The notes: generated by a model not told the origin, from the letters alone. A stretch of 64,000 bases of DNA from Zavarzinia marina (GCF_021568905.1 NZ_JAKGSB010000004.1:401067-465066); one strand, 5' to 3'; shown: positions 52,931 through 63,338, counted from the first letter of the stretch. Numbers and translations: made by a program.

Positions 52931-53830
52931 TCACGAGCCCCAGACCTTCTTCACCGGCGCGGCGCGGCCGAGCAGATCGTCGACCGCCGGACCGACCTCC
53001 GCCGGGTCCCAGCGCGCGCCCTTGTCCACTTCGGGACCGTCGCGCCAGCCGTCGGCCAGGCAGATGCGACCGCCCGAAACCTCGAACACGCGGCCCGTGA
53101 CATGGGCCGACTGCGCGGAGCCGAGCCAGGCCACCAGGGGCGCCACATTGGCGGGATCATTGGCGTCGAAGCCGCTTTCGGGCGCCTTCATGGCGTCGCC
53201 GAAGGCTTCCTCGGTCATGCGCGTGCGGGCCGCGGGCGCCAGCGCATTGGCGGTGATGCCGTAACGCCGCAATTCCGCCGCCTGCACCAGGGTGAGCGAG
53301 GCGATGCCGCCCTTGGCCGCCGAATAGGCCGCCTGCCCGATGCTGCCCTGAAGGCCGGCGCCGGACGAGGTGTTGATGATGCGGGCATCGACCTTGGCGC
53401 CCGCCTTGCTCTGATCGCGCCAATAGCGGACGGCGTGATTGCCGACGCAGAAATGGCCGCGCAGATGGACGCGCATCACCGCATCCCATTCATCGACCGT
53501 CGCGTTGGCGAACATGCGGTCGCGCAGGAAGCCGGCGTTGTTCACGATGACGTCGAGACCGCCGAAGGCATCGAGCGCGGTCTTGACGATGGAACCCGAG
53601 CCTTCCCAATCGGCGACATCGGCGTAATTGGCCACCGCCTCGCCGCCCATCGCCTTGATTTCGGCCACCAGTGCGTCGGCCGCCTCGGACCCGCCGCCAT
53701 GCCCGTCGCGCGAGACGCCGAGATCGTTGATCACGACCCTGGCGCCCTGGCGCGCGAATTCGAGGACATATTCACGGCCGAGGCCCCGGGCCCCGCCGGT
53801 GACGGCGACGATACGGTTCTCGCAGATCAT
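52931..53830 (-). CDS. Short-chain dehydrogenase, 17beta-HSD type 4-like
   Basis: A 299-residue SDR. The cofactor motif is VTGGARGLGREYVLEFARQG, followed by VVINDLGVSRDGHGGG, NNAG and YSAAKGGI (Tyr and Lys). The pattern resembles the dehydrogenase part of multifunctional enzyme 2 and Mycobacterium Rv3548c. It probably oxidises a beta-hydroxyacyl-CoA formed during steroid beta-oxidation. The ATG at 53830 lies 10 bases after the thiolase stop, so the two are cotranscribed. Confidence 0.82.
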   Translation of the reverse strand: MICENRIVAVTGGARGLGREYVLEFARQGARVVINDLGVSRDGHGGGSEAADALVAEIKAMGGEAVANYADVADWEGSGSIVKTALDAFGGLDVIVNNAGFLRDRMFANATVDEWDAVMRVHLRGHFCVGNHAVRYWRDQSKAGAKVDARIINTSSGAGLQGSIGQAAYSAAKGGIASLTLVQAAELRRYGITANALAPAARTRMTEEAFGDAMKAPESGFDANDPANVAPLVAWLGSAQSAHVTGRVFEVSGGRICLADGWRDGPEVDKGARWDPAEVGPAVDDLLGRAAPVKKVWGS

Positions 53831-53840
53831 CGGGCCGGCC

Positions 53841-54992
53841 TCACAGACGCTCGATGATGGTGACATTGGCCTGGCCGCCGCCCTCGCACATGGTCTGCAA
53901 GCCATAGCGGCCGCCCGTGCGCTCCAGTTCGTGCAGCATGGTGGTCATCAGGCGGGCGCCGGTGGCGCCCAGCGGATGGCCGAGGGCGATGGCACCGCCG
54001 TTCGGATTGACCTTGGCGTCGTCCGCGCCCGTCTCCTTCAGCCAGGCCATGACGACCGAGGCGAAGGCTTCGTTGATCTCGACCGTGTCGATATCCCCGA
54101 TCGTCATGCCCGCCTTCTTCAGGGCGTAGGCGGTGGCCGGGATCGGCGCGGTCAGCATCCACACCGGATCGGCGCCGCGCACCGACAGGTGGTGGATGCG
54201 CGCGCGCGGCGTCAGGCCATGATCCTTCACCGCCTGTTCCGAGGCGATCAGGATGGCGGCCGAACCGTCCGAAATCTGCGACGAGACGCCGGCATGCATG
54301 CGCCCGCCCTCGCGCAGCGTCTTCAGGGTCGCCATCTTCTCGAGGCTGGTGTCGGCGCGCGCCGTCTCGTCCCGGGCGAAATCGCCGAAGGGGGCGATCT
54401 CCTTGTCGAACTTGCCGCTGGTGATGGCGGCAACGGCGCGCTGATGGGAGCGGAGGGCGAATTGCTCCATCTCCTCGCGGGTGCATTGCCATTTCTCGGC
54501 GATCATCTCGGCGGCGCGGAACTGGGAGACTTCCTGCGTGCCGTAGCGCGCCACCCAGCCCTCGGAGCCGGAGAACGGATCGGTGAAGCCCAGCGGCTCG
54601 GCCGCGACCATGGCATAGGCGATGGGGATCTGGCTCATGTTCTGGACGCCGCCGGCGACCACCAGATCCTGGGTGCCGGACATGACGCCCTGGGCCGCGA
54701 AATGCACCGCCTGCTGCGACGAGCCGCACTGACGGTCGACCGTGGTGCCCGGGATCTCCTCCGGCAGGCCGGCGGCCAGCCAGCAGGTGCGCGCGATGTC
54801 GCCGGCCTGGGGGCCGAGGGCGTCGACGCAACCGAAGACCACGTCGTCCACCGCCGCCGGATCGACCCCGCTCCGGTCCATCAGGGCCTTGATGGCATGG
54901 GCGCCGATGTCGGCCGGATGCACCTTCGACAGGCTGCCGTTGCGCCGCCCGACGGGGGTGCGAACGGCATCGATGATATAGGCTTCGGCCAT
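53841..54992 (-). CDS. fadA6: Acetyl-CoA acetyltransferase (thiolase), FadA6-like
   Basis: A 383-residue thiolase with all catalytic residues: nucleophilic Cys in TTVDRQCGSSQQ, His in NPNGGAIALGHPLG and the second Cys in LQTMCEGGGQANV. In KstR2-type loci FadA6 performs thiolysis in the last steps of ring C/D degradation. It lies between acyl-CoA dehydrogenase genes and the HSD4-like SDR, making a beta-oxidation set. Assignment to FadA6 rests mainly on context. Confidence 0.82.
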   Translation of the reverse strand: MAEAYIIDAVRTPVGRRNGSLSKVHPADIGAHAIKALMDRSGVDPAAVDDVVFGCVDALGPQAGDIARTCWLAAGLPEEIPGTTVDRQCGSSQQAVHFAAQGVMSGTQDLVVAGGVQNMSQIPIAYAMVAAEPLGFTDPFSGSEGWVARYGTQEVSQFRAAEMIAEKWQCTREEMEQFALRSHQRAVAAITSGKFDKEIAPFGDFARDETARADTSLEKMATLKTLREGGRMHAGVSSQISDGSAAILIASEQAVKDHGLTPRARIHHLSVRGADPVWMLTAPIPATAYALKKAGMTIGDIDTVEINEAFASVVMAWLKETGADDAKVNPNGGAIALGHPLGATGARLMTTMLHELERTGGRYGLQTMCEGGGQANVTIIERL

Positions 54993-55016
54993 GGGACGGG
55001 TTTCCTCGGTACAGAC

Positions 55017-56045
55017 TTAATTGTCGGCAAATGTGGCATCGGCACCGATGGCCGCATCGTCCGAAAGGACCATTCGCGCCATCCGATCGAGGTGGTAGTG
55101 CCGGTCACCCCAGACACCGGCCAGTGCCCAGGCCCGCTTCATGAAGAAATGCAGGTCGACCTCATAGGTATAGCCCATGGCGCCGAAGACCTGGATCGCG
55201 GTCCGCGCCGCCATGGCCGCCGCGTCGATGACGGCGATGCGGGCGTGGGAAACATCGCGCGGACGCTGCGTAAAGGCGGCCTTGTAGACCGGGGCGCGGG
55301 CGAATTCGATCGCCACCTGAACCGTCGCCAGATGATGCTTCACGGCCTGGAACGAGCCGATGGGCTTCCCGAACTGCTGGCGTGTGCGGGCATATTCCGC
55401 CGCCAGATCGACCATGGCCTGCGCGAGGCCCAGGCCCTGGGCCGCCATGGCGATCGCGCCGAGATCGAGGATTTCGTCCCAGAGCCCGGGCGCATCCGAC
55501 AGGACCGTATCGTTGCCGGCCAGCCATTCGACTCCGGCGATTCGGCGCAGCGGATCGACGCTGGTCTCGGCCGTCAGGGCGACGCTCGCCGCCGGCACCA
55601 GATGCACCGCATCGCCCTTGCCGAGGATCAGCCAGTCGGCTCCCGCCGCGTCGGCGACGAAGGGATCCATCGGATGGCCGATCGCCACCTTGGCCGCCCC
55701 CGTGGCGACGGCTTCCAGCACCGACGCCACCTCGGGCCGGTCGGCGAAGCGGGACAGCAGCGGCACGGCGATGCCGATCTGATCGACCAGGAGTTCGGGC
55801 AGGGCGGCACGCCCCGCTTCCTCGGCGATAAGGACATAGTCGACCAGACCCAGGCCCAGCCCGCCCTGGGCCTCCGGCACGGTCAGGCCGGTCAGGCCCA
55901 TTTCCACCAGCTTGTCGAAACGCGCCGGCGAACGCCCGTCGCCCGCCGCCGCCTCGCGCACCTGGGCCGGCGCGCATTCGGCGGCCAGGAAATCGCGTAC
56001 CGTGTCACGGAACAGAAGCTGGTCCTCGGTAAAGGCGAAATTCAT
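55017..56045 (-). CDS. Acyl-CoA dehydrogenase, FadE32/33-like
   Basis: A 342-residue short acyl-CoA dehydrogenase (MNFAFTEDQLLFRDTVRDFL, RQQFGKPIGSFQAVKHHLAT, VFGAMGYTYEVDLHFFMKRA). It is shorter than the usual 380 residues, as for the beta-type subunits of steroid FadE heterotetramers. It follows the FadE31-like gene across a REP-containing gap of 117 bases and is followed at 24 bases by the thiolase. The FadE31-FadE32 pairing of Mycobacterium is the likely model. Confidence 0.8.
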   Translation of the reverse strand: MNFAFTEDQLLFRDTVRDFLAAECAPAQVREAAAGDGRSPARFDKLVEMGLTGLTVPEAQGGLGLGLVDYVLIAEEAGRAALPELLVDQIGIAVPLLSRFADRPEVASVLEAVATGAAKVAIGHPMDPFVADAAGADWLILGKGDAVHLVPAASVALTAETSVDPLRRIAGVEWLAGNDTVLSDAPGLWDEILDLGAIAMAAQGLGLAQAMVDLAAEYARTRQQFGKPIGSFQAVKHHLATVQVAIEFARAPVYKAAFTQRPRDVSHARIAVIDAAAMAARTAIQVFGAMGYTYEVDLHFFMKRAWALAGVWGDRHYHLDRMARMVLSDDAAIGADATFADN

Positions 56046-56078
56046 CGGTCCTCCCCGGCGCAGCGCCCTACGCCAACA

Positions 56079-56145
56079 AGATCCCGGCCTTCGCCGGGAT
56101 GACGCCTTATTTCTTGCTCGTCGTCCCGGCGAAGGCCGGGAACTT
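56079..56145. repeat. REP-like inverted pair (third of three)
   Basis: AAGATCCCGGCCTTCGCCGG (about 56079) and GTCGTCCCGGCGAAGGCCGG (about 56121) are the two orientations of the same palindrome as at 48073 and 52826, in reverse order. They fill the 117-base gap between two acyl-CoA dehydrogenase genes. Confidence 0.8.
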
Positions 56146-56162
56146 TCGACGCCAAAGCACCG

Positions 56163-57323
56163 TCAACGCGGCAGTTGCAGCAGCCGCTCGGCGATGATGT
56201 TGCGCTGGATCTCGTTGGCGCCCGCATAGATCGGCCCGGCCAGCGAGAACATGAAGCCCTTCAGCCAGCGCGCGATCTCGCCTGCCTCGGGGATGCCGCT
56301 GGCCATCAGTTCGCCCCGCGCCCCCAGGATCGACAACGCGGTCTCATGCATGGCACGGTCGAGTTCCGACCAGAAAATCTTGTTGAGGCTCGCCTCCTGA
56401 CCGATCTTGCCGCCCGCGATCAGGCGGCTGGCGGTCATATAGGTGTTCAGGCAATAGGCTTCCGCATCCATCCAGGCCTTCAGCACCTGATCGCGCACGC
56501 CGGGCGCGACATGGGACTCGTTCCGGCGATAGAGATCGACGAGGCGCCGCGCCGTTTCCTGGAAACGGGCGGGACTGCGCAGCATCAGCCCGCGCTCGAA
56601 ACCGGCCGTCGCCATGGCGATGTGCCAGCCCTGGCCCTCGCCGCCCAGGCGGTTCTCGACCGGCACGCGGACGTCGTCGAAGAAGAGTTCCGCGAAACCC
56701 GGCTCCCCATCCAGCTGCGGGATCGGCCGGCGCGTGATGCCGGGCGTATCGAGCGGCACCAGGATGAAGCTCATGCCGTGGTGGCGGCTGCTCTCGGGGT
56801 CGGTGCGGAACAGGCCGAAGCACCAATCGGCGAAGACGGCGCGGGTGGACCAGGTCTTCTGGCCGTTGATCACGTAGTGATCGCCGTCGAGGATCGCCTT
56901 GGTGCGGATCGCCGCCATGTCGGAGCCGGCGCCCGGCTCGGACCAGCCTTGCGCCCAGATGTCGTCGCCCGCCGCCATGCGCGGCAGGAAGCGCGCCTTC
57001 TGTTCCGGCGTGCCATATTCCATCAGGGTCGGTCCCAGCAGGAAGATACCGTTCTGGTTCACCCTTCCGGGGGCACCCGCGCGGTAGTATTCCTCCTCGA
57101 AGATCAGCCATTCGATGAGGTCGGCGCCGCGCCCGCCCAAGGCTTCGGGCCAGGTGACCATGCCGAAGCGGCCGCTGTTCAGCACCCGCTCCCACTGCCG
57201 GTGTTCCTCGAAACCCTCGGCGGTGTCATAGGACTTCAGGGCCGTCGTCGGCACGTTGGCCTGCATCCAGGCGCGTACCTCGGCCCGGAAGGCGTTCTGC
57301 TTGTCGGTATAACGGAGATCCAT
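56163..57323 (-). CDS. Acyl-CoA dehydrogenase, FadE31-like
   Basis: A 386-residue acyl-CoA dehydrogenase. Motifs are IWAQGWSEPGAGSDMAAIRT, VINGQKTWSTRAVFADWCF and IYAGANEIQRNIIAERLL. The longer, alpha-type subunit architecture suggests a complex with the shorter FadE encoded just downstream. It starts 4 bases after the EchA20 stop. In Mycobacterium FadE31 pairs with FadE32 or FadE33 in late steroid beta-oxidation. Confidence 0.82.
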   Translation of the reverse strand: MDLRYTDKQNAFRAEVRAWMQANVPTTALKSYDTAEGFEEHRQWERVLNSGRFGMVTWPEALGGRGADLIEWLIFEEEYYRAGAPGRVNQNGIFLLGPTLMEYGTPEQKARFLPRMAAGDDIWAQGWSEPGAGSDMAAIRTKAILDGDHYVINGQKTWSTRAVFADWCFGLFRTDPESSRHHGMSFILVPLDTPGITRRPIPQLDGEPGFAELFFDDVRVPVENRLGGEGQGWHIAMATAGFERGLMLRSPARFQETARRLVDLYRRNESHVAPGVRDQVLKAWMDAEAYCLNTYMTASRLIAGGKIGQEASLNKIFWSELDRAMHETALSILGARGELMASGIPEAGEIARWLKGFMFSLAGPIYAGANEIQRNIIAERLLQLPR

Positions 57324-57327
57324 CGCC

Positions 57328-58077
57328 TCACCCGAACTTGGCGTCGCGCTTCTCGACGAAGGCGTCGCGCGCTTCCTGGCTGTCGGGAGACGTATAAAGT
57401 TCCAGGGTGAAGCCCTGCTCGAAGCGGTAGTTGCGCTCGATGTCGACGGGCTCGATCCCGTTCAGGGCTTCCTTGGCGAGGCGCAGCGCCTTGCCGCTCT
57501 TGCCCGCGATCTTGGCCGCCATGGCGCGCGCGGCATCGACCAACTCGGCGCGCGGCACGACACGTTCGATGGCGCCCCATCTGGCCATCTCGTCGGCCTT
57601 GATGCTCTCGCCCGTATAGAACAGGGCCCGCACCTTCTGCAGCGGCAGCATGCGCAGGAAGTGGGAAGCACCGCCCATGGCGCCGCGATCGATCTCGGGC
57701 AGGCCGAAATAGCTGTCGTCCGAGGCGATGATGATATCGGCAGCACCCGCAAGGCCGATACCGCCGCCCAGCACGAAGCCATGGGTCGCGGCGATCACCG
57801 GCACCTTGCAGCGATGGACGGCGGCGAAACTGTCGTAACAGCCCTTGTTCACCGCGACGATCTTGCTGCCGTCTGCCGCCAGTTCCTTGATGTCGACACC
57901 GGCGCAGAAACCCCGCCCCTCGGCCCGCAGGATGACGACATTGACCGACGGATCCTCGCCCGCCGCCGTGATCGTCCTGGCCAGATTGTTCCAGCCGGTC
58001 GAATTGAAGGCGTTCACGGGGGGCTGGTTCATCACCACTTCGGCGATGCGGTCGGTGACGGTATAGGCGAATTCCAT
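57328..58077 (-). CDS. echA20: Enoyl-CoA hydratase/hydrolase EchA20-like (ring D opening)
   Basis: A 249-residue crotonase. It follows EchA20 along its length: QPPVNAFNSTGW, RAEGRGFCAGVDIKEL, NKGCYDSFAAVHRC, FGLPEIDRGAMGGASHFLR, AKEALN and YRFEQGFTLELY. EchA20 hydrolyses ring D of the HIEC-CoA intermediate in steroid degradation. Its position after IpdC and among FadE genes supports that role. Confidence 0.82.
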   Translation of the reverse strand: MEFAYTVTDRIAEVVMNQPPVNAFNSTGWNNLARTITAAGEDPSVNVVILRAEGRGFCAGVDIKELAADGSKIVAVNKGCYDSFAAVHRCKVPVIAATHGFVLGGGIGLAGAADIIIASDDSYFGLPEIDRGAMGGASHFLRMLPLQKVRALFYTGESIKADEMARWGAIERVVPRAELVDAARAMAAKIAGKSGKALRLAKEALNGIEPVDIERNYRFEQGFTLELYTSPDSQEARDAFVEKRDAKFG

Positions 58078-58085
58078 GGCGGGCC

Positions 58086-59177
58086 TCACTCGGCTGCGGC
58101 GGCGCCGTCGCGCCTTCCGGGATTTGTCAGGGCGTCGAGACGGGCCTCCGCCTCCTTGACGATGGCGTCGATCACTTCGGCGGCGCTCGACAGGTCTCGG
58201 ATCAGGCCGGCAACCTGACCGGACGGCAGCACGCCTTCCGACGGATGGCCCTCGACCATGGAGCGCTGGATCAGCATGGGCGAATTGGCCGCCATCAGGG
58301 TTTCGGCCAGGGTCAGCTTGTTCGCCCTGGCATTGGCCAGCGCCGATTTGATCATCTCGACGTAACCGATGCCGGCGTGGCGGCGGAACGCCAGACCCGA
58401 TTTCAGCGCCAGCCAATAGCGCCCGATCAGCCCCGTGTTCTCCAGCCGGCCCAGGGTCTCGTTCAGGATCATGCGCATGGGCGCGCCATCGACCTTGGTG
58501 GAGACGATGATCCGCGTGAGATCGGAGGTCACGTAACGTTCCAATGTGCTGCGCGGCACCGGGCTGTCGCTGGTCATCAGGAAGCGGGTACCCATGGCGA
58601 CACCGGCGGCGCCGTAAGCCAGCGCCGCGACCAGGCCGCGGCCGTCCTTGAAACCACCCGCCGCGACCACCGGCACCTTCACCGCATCGAGGACCTGGGG
58701 GATCAGCAGCGACGTCGGCACATTGCCGGTATGGCCGCCACCCTCGCCGCCCTGCACGGTCACCATGTCGGCGCCCATCTTCACGGCCGCGACGGCGTGT
58801 TTCACCGCGCCCACGGTCGGAATGCAGACGATGCCCGCATCCTTCAGCTTGGAAACCAATGCCGCCGAGGGAGAACGGGAATAGGACACCGCCCTGACGC
58901 CGTGCCTGATCGCCATGTCGAGCATGTGATCGGCGCCGGGCAGGAACATATGCAGGTTCAGGCCGAAGGGCTTGTCGGTCAGCGCCTTCACCTTGAGGAT
59001 TTCCTCCTCGATCTTCTCCGCCGGGATCACCGCACCGGCGAGGAAGCCGAAGGCCCCGGCGTTCGAGGTAGCCGCGACCAGCTGCGGCGTCGCGACCCAG
59101 CCCATGGCGGTCTGCAGGATCGGGTAGCGGCAGCCGAGCCTTTCGGTGAGCGGGGTCGAGAGCGCCGGATGGGTCAT
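58086..59177 (-). CDS. ipdC: IpdC-like flavin-dependent oxidoreductase (nitronate monooxygenase family)
   Basis: A 363-residue TIM-barrel flavoprotein of the NMO/enoyl-reductase II family. Motifs are LGCRYPILQTAMGWVATPQL, VTVQGGEGGGHTG (phosphate-binding loop and catalytic His region), PVVAAGGFKDGRG and GTRFLMTSDS. In Mycobacterium IpdC (Rv3553) is required for HIP breakdown, with a proposed double-bond reduction or isomerisation role. The ATG overlaps the previous hydratase stop (ATGA). Confidence 0.82.
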   Translation of the reverse strand: MTHPALSTPLTERLGCRYPILQTAMGWVATPQLVAATSNAGAFGFLAGAVIPAEKIEEEILKVKALTDKPFGLNLHMFLPGADHMLDMAIRHGVRAVSYSRSPSAALVSKLKDAGIVCIPTVGAVKHAVAAVKMGADMVTVQGGEGGGHTGNVPTSLLIPQVLDAVKVPVVAAGGFKDGRGLVAALAYGAAGVAMGTRFLMTSDSPVPRSTLERYVTSDLTRIIVSTKVDGAPMRMILNETLGRLENTGLIGRYWLALKSGLAFRRHAGIGYVEMIKSALANARANKLTLAETLMAANSPMLIQRSMVEGHPSEGVLPSGQVAGLIRDLSSAAEVIDAIVKEAEARLDALTNPGRRDGAAAAE

Positions 59178-60082
59178 TCGCCCGCCTCCGCGACTTTCTT
59201 TTCGTCCGCCTTCTTCTCCTCGACGGCCTTCTGCGACTTGGCCATGGCCTTGCCGTCGAAGCCGCCCAGCGTGTCGCCTTGGGCCAGCGTGTTGTGGACA
59301 TGGGCGAAATGGTGATAGCCGAAGGCATTGTCCATGCCCGCGCGCTTGCCCTGCAGATCCTCGATATGGTTGACGACCTGCTTGGTCAGCGCCAGCCCCA
59401 TGCGCGGCATGGCGGCGATGCGCGTCGCGATGGCATAGGTTTCCTCCGCCAGCTTGTCGCGCGGCACCACCCGGTTGACCATGCCCATCTGATAGGCGCG
59501 CTCGGCCGGCATGCGCTCGCCGAGGAAGAGGAATTCCTTGGCGATGCGGGCGTTCAGCTCGTGGACATGGGCGAAATATTCGACGCCCGGAATGCCCATG
59601 CGCACCACCGGATCGGCGAAGAAGGCATCGTCCGACGCGACGATCAGATCGCACACCCAGGCCAGCATGAGACCGCCGGCGACACAGGCGCCCTGCACCA
59701 TGGCGATGGTCGGCTTGGGCAGGTCGCGCCAGCGCCGGCACATGCCGAGATAGACTTCCTGCTCCCGGACGAAGAGTTTCTCGCCGCCGGGCCGGCCGAC
59801 ATGATCCCACCACAGGTGCTTTCGCTCATCGAAGGTCTTGTCGACGTCGCGGCCCGGCGTGCCGATGTCGTGGCCGGCCGAGAAATGCTTGCCGGCGCCC
59901 GCCAGCACGATGACCTTCACCTCGTCATCATCCACCGCGCGGCGGAAGGCGTCGTCCAGCGCATAGGTCATCTGGCTGTTCTGGACGTTGTTGTAACGGG
60001 TGCGATCCATGGTGATGGTCGCGATCCCGTCCTTGACCTCGTAATGGACCGGCTCGTCGGTCTCGTAGGTGATCTCGGTCAT
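59174..60082 (-). CDS. Enoyl-CoA hydratase (EchA13/EchA19-like)
   Basis: A 302-residue crotonase with a Lys/Glu-rich C-terminal tail (VEEKKADEKKVAEAGE). Active-site regions are GAGKHFSAGHDIGTPG and VQGACVAGGLMLAWVCDLIV, the oxyanion-hole segments. It is distinct from the EchA20-like protein and probably hydrates an enoyl-CoA during side-chain or ring-remnant beta-oxidation. It overlaps both neighbours by four bases (ipdB upstream, ipdC downstream). Confidence 0.8.
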   Translation of the reverse strand: MTEITYETDEPVHYEVKDGIATITMDRTRYNNVQNSQMTYALDDAFRRAVDDDEVKVIVLAGAGKHFSAGHDIGTPGRDVDKTFDERKHLWWDHVGRPGGEKLFVREQEVYLGMCRRWRDLPKPTIAMVQGACVAGGLMLAWVCDLIVASDDAFFADPVVRMGIPGVEYFAHVHELNARIAKEFLFLGERMPAERAYQMGMVNRVVPRDKLAEETYAIATRIAAMPRMGLALTKQVVNHIEDLQGKRAGMDNAFGYHHFAHVHNTLAQGDTLGGFDGKAMAKSQKAVEEKKADEKKVAEAGE

Positions 60083-60873
60083 GCCGCTTCCCTCCGGTCG
60101 CCGGGCGGGTTTTCCTTGAACACCGTGGCCCGGACGTTGTGGGGGTCCAGCACCTCGCGGATCAGGCGAAGCTGTTCCGTCGTCGGGGCCGGGGTGACGG
60201 CCGCCGTGTCCTTGCCCTCGAGCGGGAAACCGGTGGCGGCCTGGACCTGATCGAAGGTGATGCCGGGGTGCAGATGGCGGACGCGGATCGCATGATCCCT
60301 GCCACCGAAATCGAGCACGGCGAGATCGGTCACGATCAGGCGAAGGTCCAGGAAACGATCCGAGCGGCCATCGGCCATGCGCGCCGGGTTGTAGCCGACG
60401 CCCGAGACCATATCGACCTCGCCGGGCACGAAGACCCGGGTGGAATGGTTCGGCACGAACATCGAATTGATGTGATTGATGGTGTTGCCCGGGATGCCGC
60501 GCACGCCGAGCAGCGCCGCCTTGGGCCTGGCGTAATCGCCGACCACCGAGATGTTCTGCTGGCCGAAGCGATCGACCTGCACGGGGCCGGTCATGGCGTG
60601 ACGGTGGCCGCGATAGACGACGTCGAAGACGCGGGCATAGGTCATCCAGCCCTCCACCTTCGGCTTGTAGTCGCCGCGCTTGCCGACCGGCACCGGTTCC
60701 TCGACCAGATAGGCTTCGCCATCGGTCATCATCAGTTCCGGCGCGAAAGTCTCTTTCGCCAGCGACGCCGCGAGACGCGGGATCAGGCCGATGCCGGAGG
60801 CGAGCACTTCGCCGTTGTCGCGCCAGGCTTCCGCCGCCGCCGTGATGCAGAGTTCCGCGAGTGTATAGGTCAT
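60079..60873 (-). CDS. ipdB: COCHEA-CoA hydrolase beta subunit IpdB-like (CoA-transferase fold)
   Basis: A 264-residue family I CoA-transferase-fold protein (ELCITAAAEAWRDNGEVLAS, RGHRHAMTGPVQVDRFGQQN, RGIPGNTINHINSMFVPNHS). With IpdA it forms the IpdAB complex that hydrolytically opens ring C of the steroid remnant rather than transferring CoA. It starts 11 bases after ipdA. The ATG at 60873 fits the family N-terminus. Confidence 0.85.
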   Translation of the reverse strand: MTYTLAELCITAAAEAWRDNGEVLASGIGLIPRLAASLAKETFAPELMMTDGEAYLVEEPVPVGKRGDYKPKVEGWMTYARVFDVVYRGHRHAMTGPVQVDRFGQQNISVVGDYARPKAALLGVRGIPGNTINHINSMFVPNHSTRVFVPGEVDMVSGVGYNPARMADGRSDRFLDLRLIVTDLAVLDFGGRDHAIRVRHLHPGITFDQVQAATGFPLEGKDTAAVTPAPTTEQLRLIREVLDPHNVRATVFKENPPGDRREAA

Positions 60874-60884
60874 CGCCTGTCTCC

Positions 60885-61751
<867 letters not shown>

Positions 61752-61791
61752 TCTTCCCTCCCGCTGGCCCGGGTTCCTGTCGGTCCGGGCC

Positions 61792-63330
61792 TCAACGCAA
61801 CATGAATTTCTGCACCTTGCCGCTGGCGTTCAGCGGCAGGCTCTCCATGATTTCCACCTGGCGCGGCGCCTTGTAGTTGGCCATGTTGGCGCGGCACCAG
61901 GCGAGGAACTCATCCGTTTCGATCTTGGCCCCCTTGGCCGGCACCAGGATCGCCTTGGCGACCTCGCCCATGCGATCGTCCGGCACGCCGATGACGGCGG
62001 CCTGGGCGATGTCGCGCCGGGACAGGATGATGTTCTCGATTTCCGCCGGATAGCAGTTGAAGCCGCCGACGATGAACATGTCCTTCTTGCGGTCCGTGAT
62101 CTTCAGGTAACCGCGCTCGTCCATCACGCCGATATCGCCGGTATGGAGCCAGCCTTCGCCGTCGATCGCCTCCCGCGTCGCCGCCTCGTTTTCGAAGTAA
62201 CCCTTCATGACGTTGAAGCCGCGCACCAGAACCTCGCCCTCGGCGCCCGGTGCGACGGGCTTGCCGTCGTCGCCGGCGCAGATCACCTCGATCCCCGGAA
62301 TGGGCTTGCCGCAGCGATTGGCGATGGTCTCGGGATCGTCGTCGACGGCGCACATGGTCACCACCGGCGCCTCCGTCAGGCCGTAGGCGGTCAGCACCAC
62401 GTCGAACTTCAGGTCCGAGAACATGCGCCGGATCAGATCGACCGGCACGCTGGCCGCCCCGGTCACCGCGAGGCGAAGGGAGGAAATGTCGCGCTCGACA
62501 TGGCTGCCCTCGCCCAGGATCGACTGATAGACCGTGGGCGCGCCCGGCAGCACGGTGACGCGCTGCCGCTCGATCCGGTCGAGCAGGCGTTTCACGTCGA
62601 ACACGGCTTCCGGCATGATGCAGGCGCCCTTCAGGATGCAGGCCAGCCAGCCGGCCTTGTAACCGAAGGAGTGGAAGAAGGGATTGACGATCAGGAAGCG
62701 GTCCCGCTCCGTCAGGCCGACGACGCTGGACCAGGTCTCGATCGTGCGCAGCGTCTGGCCATGGGCGGAAACGACGCCCTTGGGCAGGCCCGTGGTGCCC
62801 GAGGTGAAGAGCATGTCGGACGGATCGTCCGGCCCGATGTCGGCCAGCCGCGCGGCGGCCGCGGCCTCGGCGACGGGGCCGCCCAGCGCCAGGAAATCGT
62901 CGAACGACAGATCGTCGCCCGCCTCGCCCTTCAGGATCACCAGGCGTTCCAGGTCCGGCAGATCCTCGCCCGCCAGCATGGCCGGATAGTCGAAGCCGAG
63001 GAAACCGCGCACGGTGACGAGGATCCGGGCGCGGGACGCGCGCAGGATCTGCGCCGCCTCCCGCCCCTTGAAGCGGGTGTTCAGCGGCACGAGCACGGCG
63101 CCGGCCGATTGCAGGCCGACGGCGGCGACGACCCATTCGGCCATGTTCGGCGCCCAGATCGCGACCCTGTCGCCCTTCTCGATACCGGCGGCGATGAAGG
63201 CGCGCGCGGCGGTCCGGCGGGCCGTCTCGAGTGCAGCAAAACTCGAGACGGCCCCACCTTCCTCGATCGCGGGGCGGTCGGGCCAGCGAGCCGCCGCCGC
63301 GGCGAGTGCTCCGGGAATGGTTCCCGACAT
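61792..63330 (-). CDS. fadD3: HIP-CoA ligase FadD3-like (ANL superfamily)
   Basis: A 512-residue adenylate-forming acyl-CoA ligase. Motifs are the P-loop LFTSGTTGLPKGVVS, VLTAYGLTEAPVV, the Asp in GWLHTGDIGVMD, KKDMFIVGGFNCYPAEIEN and the adenylation Lys in LPLNASGKVQKFML. FadD3 activates the propionate side chain of HIP with CoA, the entry step to ring C/D degradation. The amidohydrolase gene ends 8 bases before its start. Confidence 0.85.
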   Translation of the reverse strand: MSGTIPGALAAAAARWPDRPAIEEGGAVSSFAALETARRTAARAFIAAGIEKGDRVAIWAPNMAEWVVAAVGLQSAGAVLVPLNTRFKGREAAQILRASRARILVTVRGFLGFDYPAMLAGEDLPDLERLVILKGEAGDDLSFDDFLALGGPVAEAAAAARLADIGPDDPSDMLFTSGTTGLPKGVVSAHGQTLRTIETWSSVVGLTERDRFLIVNPFFHSFGYKAGWLACILKGACIMPEAVFDVKRLLDRIERQRVTVLPGAPTVYQSILGEGSHVERDISSLRLAVTGAASVPVDLIRRMFSDLKFDVVLTAYGLTEAPVVTMCAVDDDPETIANRCGKPIPGIEVICAGDDGKPVAPGAEGEVLVRGFNVMKGYFENEAATREAIDGEGWLHTGDIGVMDERGYLKITDRKKDMFIVGGFNCYPAEIENIILSRRDIAQAAVIGVPDDRMGEVAKAILVPAKGAKIETDEFLAWCRANMANYKAPRQVEIMESLPLNASGKVQKFMLR

Positions 63331-63338
63331 GGCGCTGC

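Noticed and set aside
53628..56102. An 824-codon plus-strand open frame opposite the thiolase and acyl-CoA dehydrogenase genes
   Set aside because: An antisense shadow of genes with clear catalytic motifs; no ribosome site or family resemblance.
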